Positions 9,181 to 15,068 of a DNA stretch of 21,203 bases are shown here, in pieces (the stretch's first letter is position 1; each line of letters opens with the position of its first letter). This DNA is from a virus, in the IMG/VR virus record IMGVR_UViG_3300009168_000128, positions 1-21,203 of that record. One strand, written 5' to 3'. Position numbers and translations under genes: made by a program. The notes under the pieces are model-generated. The model saw only the letters and a program-made list of their open reading frames with translations. It was not told where the DNA came from and searched no databases.

Positions 9181-9217
9181 AATATTCAAATTTAAAGTTT
9201 TTCAGATTAAAATTAAA
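9181..9217 (-). promoter_or_regulatory. Bacteroidota-type promoter for the head operon
   Basis: On the minus strand TAAATTTG (9194-9187) matches the Bacteroidota -7 consensus TAnnTTTG exactly. TTTA at 9217-9214 sits 19 bp upstream, the right distance for the -33 box TTTG with one mismatch. The predicted start near 9181 gives a leader of roughly 115 bases containing the UUCG hairpin. It lies downstream of the terminator at 9263-9281, as expected for a new transcription unit. Confidence 0.55.
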
Positions 9218-9242
9218 TTTCTTTTATTTAAAATGAAAATTA

Positions 9243-9281
9243 TTTCAGTTTAAAACTGAAAACCCCAGTAGAGACTGGGGT
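9243..9281 (-). terminator. Rho-independent terminator plus adjacent palindrome
   Basis: ACCCCAGT and ACTGGGGT (9262-9269 and 9274-9281) form an 8-bp GC-rich stem with loop AGAG (plus strand). In the minus-strand direction it is followed by a U-rich tail TTTCAGTTTT. That tail runs into a second perfect inverted repeat, TTTCAGTTT-A-AAACTGAAA (9243-9261), which could be an operator or extend the terminator. It ends the operon 9373-10984 and separates it from the head operon. The stem is symmetric, so weak termination on the other strand is also possible. Confidence 0.75.
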
Positions 9282-9372
9282 AGTTTTGAAACTAAAATCT
9301 TTAAGCTTTAAACATGTAAAGGCTTAGAGTTATAGATCAACTAATTTCGACGAATAACAAATGTAATACTTT

Positions 9373-9633
9373 TTATGCTTCGTTAAACTGTTTTTTTAAT
9401 TCAGTTAACCTTTCATTGTATTGGTTGAGTAAGTAACCTTTAATCTTCCTAGTTAATTCATCACCATTCCTTAGTGTCGCAATCTTAATATTTTCATTTG
9501 TGCTATTGCCGATTGCTCTTGTTCTTTCAACTGTTACTTTAATAGCATCAGAGTTAAGATGTGCAATATTACCTTCTATCTCCCTGATTTCTTGACTAAT
9601 AGTTGTCAGTTCCTTTAGTTTTGCCTCCGTCAT
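9373..9633 (-). CDS. Small coiled-coil protein, unknown
   Basis: An 86-residue acidic-basic helical protein. Residues 1-30 and 60-84 have heptad-like spacing of Leu and Ile (KELTTISQEIREIEGNI; NERLTELKKQF), suggesting a coiled coil. No signal peptide, membrane segment or metal site. It is the last gene of its operon, overlaps the upstream gene by 38 bp in a different frame, and is followed by the terminator at 9243-9281. Confidence 0.75.
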   Translation of the reverse strand: MTEAKLKELTTISQEIREIEGNIAHLNSDAIKVTVERTRAIGNSTNENIKIATLRNGDELTRKIKGYLLNQYNERLTELKKQFNEA

Positions 9634-9940
9634 TGTCTTTATTATTTAAGTTAATTAATGCAACATTCTGTTTAATGTATTCAATCTCTCTTACAATGAA
9701 TTGATATAAATCTTCTCTAACTTTATCAGCATTAGGTGTTAATGCTACATACTTTCTTTTATCATCACTTGAACTCCACATTTCTAATCCCATCCAATTG
9801 ATATAGATAGTCTTACCAGTAGTTACAACTTCAAAGAGTAATTCAGTATCATCTAATGTAGAATCCATTATCTTTTTGTTTAAGGCTTCTACAAGCTTAT
9901 ATGCTTTACGTACATCTATAGTACCTATATATTCATTCAT
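9596..9940 (-). CDS. Small soluble protein, unknown
   Basis: A 114-residue protein (MNEYIGTIDVRKAYKLVEAL). The first 85 residues look like a compact alpha/beta domain with an aromatic patch (INWMGLEMW); the last 25 are polar and probably disordered (NLNNKDNDGGKTKG). It overlaps its upstream neighbour by 4 bp and its downstream neighbour by 38 bp, consistent with coupled translation. Stop is TAG. No recognisable family. Confidence 0.8.
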   Translation of the reverse strand: MNEYIGTIDVRKAYKLVEALNKKIMDSTLDDTELLFEVVTTGKTIYINWMGLEMWSSSDDKRKYVALTPNADKVREDLYQFIVREIEYIKQNVALINLNNKDNDGGKTKGTDNY

Positions 9941-10407
9941 CTTCTACTTATTAATTTATTTACACTTGTATAAAGTTCTAATAGAGTTTTACTATCAGTT
10001 TCATCTATCTTCTTCCAATCCCATTCCCAAGGTTCTTTGTTACCTATTGCAAATCTATTGAAACTACCATAACCTGCACACATCTGGAAAGTCATTTCAT
10101 TGTTAGGTCTTAGACTTTTAATGAGGTCTATGATTGCTGGTCTATCTTCTTCTTTAGGTTCAGTATTAAAATCATTAATCAGATTAACAATATACTTCTT
10201 TAGTTCTTCAAACCTAATTTGACTAAAGTTCTTTTCGTAGAATACCTGTAATAGAACTGGTTCATCTGAATTAGTTCTAACAGGTACACATAATACATGA
10301 TAGTCATGAAATCTTTTAGAATAAATATCTTCCATTATTAAAAGATTATCTAAGTCACCTCTTAACACCTCTAACTCTAACTTAATTACTATTATTGGTT
10401 TTGGCAT
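9937..10407 (-). CDS. Soluble protein, unknown
   Basis: A 156-residue protein (MPKPIIVIKLELEVLRGDLD), with alternating strands in the first half, a helix around 75-90 (RFEELKKYIVNLINDF) and an aromatic segment KEPWEWDWKKID near 124-135. No export signal or metal site. It overlaps the next gene by 4 bp (ATGA) and follows the previous one by 3 bp, so it is translated within the same operon. Function not recognised. Confidence 0.8.
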   Translation of the reverse strand: MPKPIIVIKLELEVLRGDLDNLLIMEDIYSKRFHDYHVLCVPVRTNSDEPVLLQVFYEKNFSQIRFEELKKYIVNLINDFNTEPKEEDRPAIIDLIKSLRPNNEMTFQMCAGYGSFNRFAIGNKEPWEWDWKKIDETDSKTLLELYTSVNKLISRR

Positions 10408-10410
10408 AAA

Positions 10411-10707
10411 TTATAGTTTACACATTCTAAGTAAATAACTAAAGAATCCATATGATGAATCATCAACTCTAAAACCCTTATCTCTATTACGATTCATTTC
10501 AACTTTAAACATTTCATATGACTTACGTAAATCTTCACCATTAAACAAGGCTTGATTACGAGTAGCATATTCTTCTCTTGTCTTATACTTAGTCTTACCC
10601 CAAAAGTATTTATTGAATGTATCAACTACTATATCATATAAGATTAATTCAGCTTCTATATTTTCAGGCAACTTATATGCTGGCCTATTTCTTGGACTAC
10701 TTATCAT
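10411..10707 (-). CDS. Small basic helical protein, unknown
   Basis: A 98-residue protein (MISSPRNRPAYKLPENIEAE) that is mostly helical and basic towards the C-terminus (VEMNRNRDKGFRV). It overlaps the preceding gene by 11 bp. No membrane segment, metal site or known motif is visible. Reading frame quality is supported by tight packing and by consistent AT-rich codon use like its neighbours. Confidence 0.75.
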   Translation of the reverse strand: MISSPRNRPAYKLPENIEAELILYDIVVDTFNKYFWGKTKYKTREEYATRNQALFNGEDLRKSYEMFKVEMNRNRDKGFRVDDSSYGFFSYLLRMCKL

Positions 10708-10984
10708 TGCTAAAAGTTGATGTGAATATGATAATTGAAGTTACAGCTAATACTAATGCACTAATTAGTATAATTGTTATTAAAGTTCTTATAGTAGCTT
10801 CATAATAAGACATGGTATCATCCTTCCACTTATGATAATCAGTAAACCTTTTCCAAAGAATGTCTCTATTCTTGTACTTATTATAGCAACATACTGGACA
10901 ATCATATAACTTTGGTGCGCTAGAGTTACATTCAGGACAAAAGCCGAACAATAACCTCCATTTTCCGAGGATTTTAGGGTACAT
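10697..10984 (-). CDS. Zinc-ribbon small membrane protein
   Basis: A 95-residue protein with two parts. Residues 16-34 hold a zinc ribbon, CPEC-x7-...-CPVC, preceded by the hydrophobic FGF. Residues ~66-88 (TLITIILISALVLAVTSIII) form one transmembrane segment near the C-terminus, leaving a short polar tail, so the ribbon would face the cytoplasm if the protein is tail-anchored. The ribbon resembles the one at 13915-14115, which suggests paralogs. It opens the operon 9373-10984, just after a terminator at 11091-11139; no clear -7 box was found upstream. Confidence 0.8.
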   Translation of the reverse strand: MYPKILGKWRLLFGFCPECNSSAPKLYDCPVCCYNKYKNRDILWKRFTDYHKWKDDTMSYYEATIRTLITIILISALVLAVTSIIIFTSTFSNDK

Positions 10985-11090
10985 AATGTTGTATAATATA
11001 TATGGTGTATATAGATTCTAATAAACAGGGCAAAAACTATAGAAAATCTAAAGAAGCAGGGAATTTGGTAGGCAGTTTTAGAAAATATTT

Positions 11091-11139
11091 AAAAAAAACC
11101 CGTTTTTTTGAAAGAGTTCAGAAAATTGGGTTCTTTTTT
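11091..11139 (-). terminator. Probable Rho-independent terminator
   Basis: Read on the minus strand, AAAAAAGAACCC pairs with GGGTTTTTTTT across a ~26-base loop, with one bulged G, and the right arm ends in a long U run. A shorter alternative is the A-run/CGGG/T-run hairpin inside the right half (11091-11109). It lies between the operon ending at 11307 and the one starting at 10984 and would stop read-through between them. Confidence 0.5.
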
Positions 11140-11156
11140 GTGGCAAAATCAAGAGA

Positions 11157-11192
11157 TCAGCAACTCTTCTTGCCTTTCTTTTTACCTTTCAT
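11157..11192 (-). CDS. Possible 11-residue Lys-rich peptide
   Basis: ATG at 11192 opens a tiny frame reading MKGKKKGKKSC and ending in TGA. Seven of 11 residues are Lys or Gly-flanked Lys, and it is preceded by an A/C-rich stretch (CAAACAACACATTACC) like Bacteroidota leaders, and followed by the terminator at 11091-11139. A mini-transcript is therefore possible. The length is too short to rule out chance, so this is a low-confidence entry. Confidence 0.2.
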   Translation of the reverse strand: MKGKKKGKKSC

Positions 11193-11306
11193 GGTAATGT
11201 GTTGTTTGAGTGAATGAAGATATAACATTTAGTAACAAGTTGTGTGAGTTTGTGAAAATTTATTATAATAAGCTACCGCACCCTTGGATAAAATTTGTAT
11301 AATAGA

Positions 11307-12032
11307 TTACCCAAATGATTTACGAGCATCAGTTTCATTATCAAATAATGCACAGCCCCATATCTTCCAATTACTTCTTCTGTTCTTAAAGTGTTCATCT
11401 GATGAAAATGAACTTCTTGTATAAGGTTCTATCTTACTATCAGGATTTTTCCTAGCATACTCTCTAACTGCATCATCAAATGTTTGTCCTACACCTTTTC
11501 CTATCATTTGTGCATCAGAAGATTGACCTGTAGCTTGAAAACCTTCCATCCATATCTCATATACATTAGCAGGAATTATATTATTTTCATTATAATCTAT
11601 TTCTTTGTTTCTTTCAACAACTTTAACATTCATATCATCACTAAATGGAACTTCGTGTTTATTTCTTCCATACCATCTTTCTCTCATATTAATAGCATCA
11701 TTAAATATTTTTAAACATTCAATTAAAACACCACGTAATATAAAATCAGGAGTATTACTATCTTTCTCCATTGAGTGTCTATTGATAAGAGTCTCTAATT
11801 CTTGTTCAAATGAAGGTGGGTCTATTATTCCATCTTCTATTGGTGCAGCATTCTCAAACATATTATCTGATAACTTAACAACCTTCTGTAACATATCATC
11901 AGGTGATACTTGTTCACCATTAACTGTTTGACTATCTATTGTTAATTCTTTAGAACCAGTAAGTATAACTAATGCTGCAATTAAGTTTCTACCCTCATGT
12001 GTTTGTGTATTAATCTCTGATAAATTTTTCAT
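11307..12032 (-). CDS. Phage protein with two small conserved domains, unknown function
   Basis: A 241-residue soluble protein. Residues ~85-130 contain TPDFILRGVLIECLKIF followed by NMRERWYG, a pattern I recognise from many hypothetical phage proteins. Residues ~160-241 contain an IWMEGFQATG strand, TFDDAVREYARKNP helix and an end motif IWGCALFDNETDARKSFG, a second widespread small phage domain. Together they look like a fusion of two accessory domains. No signal peptide, membrane segment or catalytic triad is visible. It is the last gene of the operon 11307-14874 and lies 56 bp after the proline-rich gene, with a strong hairpin in the gap. Confidence 0.85.
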   Translation of the reverse strand: MKNLSEINTQTHEGRNLIAALVILTGSKELTIDSQTVNGEQVSPDDMLQKVVKLSDNMFENAAPIEDGIIDPPSFEQELETLINRHSMEKDSNTPDFILRGVLIECLKIFNDAINMRERWYGRNKHEVPFSDDMNVKVVERNKEIDYNENNIIPANVYEIWMEGFQATGQSSDAQMIGKGVGQTFDDAVREYARKNPDSKIEPYTRSSFSSDEHFKNRRSNWKIWGCALFDNETDARKSFG

Positions 12033-12048
12033 GTTGTGTTTTGTTTAG

Positions 12049-12080
12049 AATAACTAGTGGTTATCATACCACTAGTTATT
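12049..12080. terminator. Strong intergenic inverted repeat
   Basis: AATAACTAGTGGT (12049-12061) and ACCACTAGTTATT (12068-12080) are perfectly complementary 13-base arms around a 6-base loop. It starts 8 bases after the stop of the proline-rich gene on the minus strand and ends 17 bases before the next ATG. The minus-strand right side is TTCTAAAC, so there is no good U tract; it may attenuate transcription or serve as an RNA-processing or stability element rather than a full terminator. Confidence 0.6.
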
Positions 12081-12088
12081 AGCAATCA

Positions 12089-12592
12089 TCATTTAGGTGC
12101 TGGATTTGGATTCTCTGGTAAATCTCCACCGGGAGTAAATGCTATCCATGACCATCCTATACCGGGAACATATACAAATACCCACCAACCACCTTCACTT
12201 GGAGGTAAGTTAATAGGATGTTCAGGTTTAGGTGCATTAGGGTCTGGTGGTGTAGTTTGATCTGGTGGTAAGTCACCGGGAAGTGTTTGGTCAGGGTGTG
12301 GAGCATTGGGGTCTACTGGTGGTGGTTCAGTAGGAGGTAATGTATTATCAGGATAGCTACCACCTGGGGGTACAACGATAGGGAAGAAAGGAAATAGAGG
12401 TAAATCCTGATTAGGTCTTTCTGCACTTCCACTAGGAGGTTCTCCGGGCCATGCTCCACCGGGAGGTACTACTATAGGCACAAAAGGAAAGAGTGGTAAG
12501 TCATGATCTGGTCTAGGTATATTTCCACCACCACCTATAGGTGGTTTAGTAGGTGGTTGCAATGGAATGATTATAGCTTTAAAAGGTTCCAT
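12089..12592 (-). CDS. Proline-rich repeat protein
   Basis: A 167-residue protein rich in Pro and Gly. Residues 27-49 and 59-81 are two near-identical copies of a unit containing DLPLFPF and PIVVPPGG, 32 residues apart. Residues 85-130 are a looser Pro/Asp spacer with PDQTLPG and PDQTTPP. The C-terminus ends in an aromatic beta segment, GWWVFVYVPGIGWSWIAF (135-152). Pro-rich proteins with PDQ-LPG units and an aromatic end are known near structural genes of several phages; a decoration or fibre-linker role is a guess. No signal peptide is seen. The ATG at 12592 overlaps the upstream 37-residue membrane protein gene by 22 bp. Confidence 0.8.
   Translation of the reverse strand: MEPFKAIIIPLQPPTKPPIGGGGNIPRPDHDLPLFPFVPIVVPPGGAWPGEPPSGSAERPNQDLPLFPFFPIVVPPGGSYPDNTLPPTEPPPVDPNAPHPDQTLPGDLPPDQTTPPDPNAPKPEHPINLPPSEGGWWVFVYVPGIGWSWIAFTPGGDLPENPNPAPK
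12350..12514 (-). repeat. Two-copy internal repeat in the proline-rich gene
   Basis: Positions 12446-12514 and 12350-12418 encode matching 23-residue units, spaced 96 bp start to start. The DNA copies share long matches around CCACC-GGGGGTAC type sequence, indicating an in-gene tandem duplication rather than chance similarity of proline codons. Confidence 0.7.
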
Positions 12593-12684
12593 GTAATTAG
12601 TTTATAAAGAATAAGTAATATAGTTACTAACGTTATTATAATTTGGATTTCTCTAAATCTAGGTGGTGGTCTTATTGGCATCAT
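12571..12684 (-). CDS. 37-residue single-pass membrane protein
   Basis: ATG at 12684 (a second ATG follows at 12681) opens a 37-codon frame ending in TAA at 12571. It reads MMPIRPPPRFREIQ, then a hydrophobic stretch IIITLVTILLILYKLI (15-30), then a short tail. A basic N-terminal head followed by one transmembrane segment is typical of small phage membrane proteins, including holin- and spanin-like ones, but no family is recognised. It fills the only gap between the Acb2-like and proline-rich genes and overlaps the latter by 22 bp. The tight fit and the clear membrane segment support it as a real gene. Confidence 0.65.
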   Translation of the reverse strand: MMPIRPPPRFREIQIIITLVTILLILYKLITWNLLKL

Positions 12685-12699
12685 TTTATTTGTTACTTA

Positions 12700-12963
12700 T
12701 TAAAGATTAGAAGTTGCAGCTTTAACAGCCCACATTGCACCTTCTTCATAAGCTGTTTGTGCTAATGACCATAAGCGAATAGCTTCACCTTTTTGTACAT
12801 CAGTTAAACTGGTATTCTCCTTAACTGTTTTAATACCATCTTCACAAAAATCAATTAACATTGCTACATCATTTTTAATAGAAGCTACATCTTGTCTTTC
12901 AAGATTATTAAAATTACGTCTTACTCTAGCTTCTCCTTTTGTCATTGAGACTTCTGTTTCCAT
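12700..12963 (-). CDS. Acb2-like protein (anti-CBASS cyclic nucleotide sponge family)
   Basis: An 87-residue, all-helical protein. Residues 14-40 (RVRRNFNNLERQDVASIKND) and the end LAQTAYEEGAMWAVKAATSN (67-86) match, from memory, the Acb2/DUF7681 family pattern, where the helix ends in an (E)A-MWAVKA motif. Acb2 proteins are small oligomers that bind cyclic di- and trinucleotides and so stop CBASS and related signalling; the activity is known for the family, not shown here. The ATG at 12963 is used; Met7 is an alternative. It lies in an operon with other accessory genes, 18 bp after the beta-rich protein. Confidence in the family is moderate because only a pattern was compared. Confidence 0.7.
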   Translation of the reverse strand: METEVSMTKGEARVRRNFNNLERQDVASIKNDVAMLIDFCEDGIKTVKENTSLTDVQKGEAIRLWSLAQTAYEEGAMWAVKAATSNL

Positions 12964-12981
12964 TGTGTTTTGTTTTATTTA

Positions 12982-13527
12982 TTAAAGATACTTTAACCAT
13001 ATTCTTATATCATGTGGTGCAACGTTATTACCACCAAAGTAAGGATATAACTTATATCCTATTGCTTTATCAGTAGTTGCTGCTCTAGGCATTCCTATTA
13101 ATATACTTAATTCTTTAATATAGAAAAGATAGTCAACATTATTTACTACAATACCACAGGTATAAACTGTATCTATTTCTATAATTGATAATTCTTTCTC
13201 TGACCATTCACCATCATTATATACATATGCAAATAACCTAAGTTCATTATCTGAATATCTCCAACCAAATCTTGCACTAAATTGCTGGTGATGTGAATTG
13301 TTATCTGAAAAGCCAGTTAGTTTATTAATATCATGTTGATCTTGTGATGGGAGAGTATATATAGCAGAACTATCAAAACGTACTTTAAATTTATACTCAT
13401 TAGTTTCAACTCTAATTAGTCTTTCAGAGTAATGTCTACCTTCTGGAATAACATATTCTTTAAAGTCTTTATTCTTATCCTTATTTTTTTTACAACGTAC
13501 ATTAATTGTTATCCTTTTATTTCTCAT
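12982..13527 (-). CDS. Beta-rich conserved Bacteroidota protein, unknown function
   Basis: A 181-residue protein that is predicted mostly beta strand. It begins MRNKRITINVRCKKNKDKNK (very basic), then has INKLTGFSD, SARFGWRYSDNELRLFAYVY and DGEWSEKEL, and ends with YKLYPYFGGNNVAPHDIRIW. I recognise this end pattern, LYPYFGG-x3-APHDI, from hypothetical proteins of Bacteroides and their phages; it resembles a lectin-like or jelly-roll beta sandwich. No signal peptide is present, so a virion surface role is plausible but not shown. It is 18 bp upstream of the Acb2-like gene. Confidence 0.8.
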   Translation of the reverse strand: MRNKRITINVRCKKNKDKNKDFKEYVIPEGRHYSERLIRVETNEYKFKVRFDSSAIYTLPSQDQHDINKLTGFSDNNSHHQQFSARFGWRYSDNELRLFAYVYNDGEWSEKELSIIEIDTVYTCGIVVNNVDYLFYIKELSILIGMPRAATTDKAIGYKLYPYFGGNNVAPHDIRIWLKYL

Positions 13528-13543
13528 TCTGCATATCTATTTA

Positions 13544-13798
13544 TTATTTTTTATCTAAGGATGCGGTGAGTTCTGGATACTCTGCTTTCACATAGTTATC
13601 AAGTTGTTCCTTCCAATAGTTAATAGCTTGTTCATTAGCATTGTGATGGTATACTATACTCATTGATTTTAAATCAATAGTTATACTTGGCTTTGCCCTA
13701 TTATACACTCTTTCAATTTGAGAGATAAGGTACTTAATAATTTCATCATTATGAAATCTTTGTACTATTCTAGTATAATTTATTTGAGGTTGTAACAT
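13544..13798 (-). CDS. Small basic protein, unknown (revised start)
   Basis: An 84-residue protein (MLQPQINYTRIVQRFHNDEI) with a helical first half and an acidic-basic C-terminal helix (KEQLDNYVKAEYPELTASLD). The frame stays open 32 codons further upstream to 13894, but that part lies inside the 43-residue gene 13800-13931. The ATG at 13798 begins one base after that gene's stop (TAA-A-ATG), which fits coupled translation, so the shorter version is used. No family is recognised. Confidence 0.75.
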   Translation of the reverse strand: MLQPQINYTRIVQRFHNDEIIKYLISQIERVYNRAKPSITIDLKSMSIVYHHNANEQAINYWKEQLDNYVKAEYPELTASLDKK

Positions 13799-13799
13799 T

Positions 13800-13931
13800 T
13801 TACTTCTTTTTCTTCCTTTTAGGTAGAGTCTTTTGATTAGTGACTGCTGACCAATGTTTGCAATCCACTTTACCTTTAAATCCTTTAGTTGCATAACAGG
13901 CTTTTTGCTGTGCTTTACTTTTGAATGGCAT
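13800..13931 (-). CDS. 43-residue MPFKSKAQQ-type phage protein
   Basis: ATG at 13931 gives MPFKSKAQQKACYATKGFKG and ends with a Lys/Arg-rich tail (PKRKKKK) at TAA 13800. Short proteins beginning MPFKSKAQQ with an ACYATKGF-like motif recur in many phages, as far as I recall; they have no assigned function. The coding frame overlaps the stop of the zinc-ribbon gene by 17 bp and ends one base before the next ATG, filling the space fully. This recognition is what makes the 84-residue start at 13798 preferable for the next gene. Confidence 0.75.
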   Translation of the reverse strand: MPFKSKAQQKACYATKGFKGKVDCKHWSAVTNQKTLPKRKKKK

Positions 13932-14115
13932 TTAATACCTCCTTATATTTAGTCCACCATTGATTAAGTAATACATGATTAGGATAATATTGATAATTAT
14001 CACAAACATTGCAATACCATTTATCTATATCTTTTGATTGGCATTTAGGACATACATGAAATATCTGATACCTAATATAACCACGAATTAGTTTGAGTTT
14101 AGATTTGAATGGCAT
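13915..14115 (-). CDS. Small zinc-ribbon protein
   Basis: A 66-residue protein beginning MPFKSKLKLIRGYIRYQIFH. A zinc ribbon follows: HVCPKCQSKDIDKWYCNVCD, residues ~20-39, with CPKC and CNVC pairs spaced 11 apart. The C-terminal part is helical and aromatic (NQWWTKYKEVLNAI). It looks related to the ribbon protein at 10697-10984 but lacks its membrane segment. Its first six residues equal those of the following gene (13800-13931). Function unknown; zinc ribbons of this size usually bind nucleic acid or another protein. Confidence 0.8.
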   Translation of the reverse strand: MPFKSKLKLIRGYIRYQIFHVCPKCQSKDIDKWYCNVCDNYQYYPNHVLLNQWWTKYKEVLNAIQK

Positions 14116-14120
14116 GGCGT

Positions 14121-14369
14121 TTACATTATATTAAATCCATTAATATCTTGTTCAGTTAATTTTCTTAATACTGCAAATGATTTGATACAACCATAAGGTT
14201 GATAACCCATTGCATCTTTTGACCTTATCATTGGTGGCATACCGGGAACTAGTGCATGAACATAATAACTTACTTCATAGAACCCTTCGTTATATTCTAC
14301 TAGAAGTAAATCATCTTCATTTGGACTTGCTTCTTCTGTATCAAAGAATACTAATTTCTTAGTTTTCAT
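14121..14369 (-). CDS. Small protein, unknown
   Basis: An 82-residue soluble protein (MKTKKLVFFDTEEASPNEDD). Alternating short strands and turns (LLLVEYNEGFYEVSYYVHAL) suggest a small beta-rich fold; the C-terminal helix is polar. No signal peptide or metal site. It overlaps the RepL-like gene by 11 bp and lies 5 bp upstream of the zinc-ribbon gene, so it belongs to the same operon. Confidence 0.8.
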   Translation of the reverse strand: MKTKKLVFFDTEEASPNEDDLLLVEYNEGFYEVSYYVHALVPGMPPMIRSKDAMGYQPYGCIKSFAVLRKLTEQDINGFNIM

Positions 14370-14874
14370 TTGTTATCAAATTTATTTCTTTAACAGGTTG
14401 TTTATCTGTAATTAAATCAGGTCTTATTCTATTAGTTCTAAATAACATAGCTGCTGTTGTACTTAGTACTGCGAAGTATTCACCATAACTAATATAATAT
14501 GGATTTACAATATAGATATTGGTAGTTTCAGTTTTAATAAGTACCTTCATTTCTATAAATCCTTTGATTGCTTTACAGTAATTTCCATTGTTCTTTATTT
14601 CAGGTTTACATTCCCATAATACATTATACATTTTCAGTTCTCTTTGTATTATATTAACTAGATTCCATTGAGCAGGTGTACACATTGACCCTAATTCTTT
14701 ATTGATTATAATAAAGTCTCTATCTAATCTTATATTCTTTAAGTTTGCTACAGCACCTCTTTTAAATGATGTACCATTTATATCATTTATAATAACATTA
14801 CCTTCTATAGTTGGAGTATTAAATAACATATCCATAATGACTACATATGACGGAGATATTTTTCTCTGAATCAT
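14359..14874 (-). CDS. RepL-like winged-helix DNA-binding protein
   Basis: A 171-residue protein. The stretch 55-130 looks like a RepL-type winged helix: an N-terminal strand FIIINKELG, helices around MCTPAQWNLVNIIQREL, the recognition part CKAIKGFIEMKVL, then the wing with TNIYIVNPYYISYGE, ending in the VNP motif that RepL proteins carry. RepL proteins bind DNA, in plasmids as replication initiators; phage versions may regulate transcription. It is the first gene of the minus-strand accessory operon and its start is 20-60 bases from two palindromic operator-like sites, which makes autoregulation plausible. Which role it plays cannot be told from the sequence. Confidence 0.8.
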   Translation of the reverse strand: MIQRKISPSYVVIMDMLFNTPTIEGNVIINDINGTSFKRGAVANLKNIRLDRDFIIINKELGSMCTPAQWNLVNIIQRELKMYNVLWECKPEIKNNGNYCKAIKGFIEMKVLIKTETTNIYIVNPYYISYGEYFAVLSTTAAMLFRTNRIRPDLITDKQPVKEINLITNEN

Positions 14875-14896
14875 TCATAAAGATAAACTATATTTG
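14865..14896 (+). promoter_or_regulatory. Putative promoter toward the plus-strand genes
   Basis: TATATTTG at 14889-14896 matches the Bacteroidota -7 consensus. TCTG at 14865-14868 lies 20 bp upstream and matches the -33 box TTTG in three of four bases; it falls within the first codons of the RepL-like gene. The first operator-like palindrome overlaps the end of the -7 box and would cover the start site, a repressing arrangement. The resulting leader to 15222 would be about 320 bases, so an additional promoter nearer the gene is possible. Confidence 0.4.
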
Positions 14897-14941
14897 GCTA
14901 ATCTAGCCATTTTTTTTAGAGAAATTGGCTAATTTAGCCAA
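14895..14941. promoter_or_regulatory. Pair of operator-like palindromes
   Basis: TGGCTA-ATC-TAGCCA (14895-14909) and TTGGCTA-ATT-TAGCCAA (14925-14941) share the half-site TGGCTA with a 3-base centre. The centres are 31 bp apart, close to three helical turns, so two protein dimers would sit on the same DNA face and could cooperate. The first overlaps a promoter candidate (TATATTTG) and ends in a T run that also makes a weak hairpin; the second is 51 bases from the RepL-like start. Candidate binder: the neighbouring RepL-like winged-helix protein. Confidence 0.65.
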
Positions 14942-15035
14942 GAAAATGGTATATAACTAATTAGCAATCAGCAAGATGTAAAAGTAGTCTCTAATAGAGA
15001 TAAGACCCTATACATTAATCAGAAAAGTAATAACA

Positions 15036-15068
15036 TGTAAAATTGTCAAGAGCCTGTTAAAATGTCAA
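15036..15068. repeat. Imperfect direct repeat in the control region
   Basis: TGTAAAATTGTCAA (15036-15049) and TGTTAAAATGTCAA (15055-15068) differ by a shifted T and start 19 bases apart. This spacing is close to two helical turns and could be a second regulator-binding site. It also may be an iteron-like part of an origin. Only two copies are seen. Confidence 0.5.

Larger units (their letters stand above)
10985..11306. other. Intergenic spacer between two minus-strand operons
   Basis: About 320 bases without a convincing large gene. It holds a terminator (11091-11139), a possible 11-codon lysine-rich ORF (11157-11192) and AT-rich sequence upstream of the operon starting at 10984. A 71-codon plus-strand frame (11002-11217) runs across the terminator against both operons and has a low-complexity sequence, so it is not accepted. 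No tRNA or repeat is visible. Confidence 0.6.

Noticed and set aside
11002-11217. 71-codon plus-strand frame in the spacer
   Set aside because: Runs across a minus-strand terminator between two minus-strand operons and has a low-complexity, frame-like sequence without any motif.
12057-12260. Plus-strand frame opposite the proline-rich gene
   Set aside because: Mirror of proline and glycine codons; the minus-strand gene has repeats and neighbours that fit.
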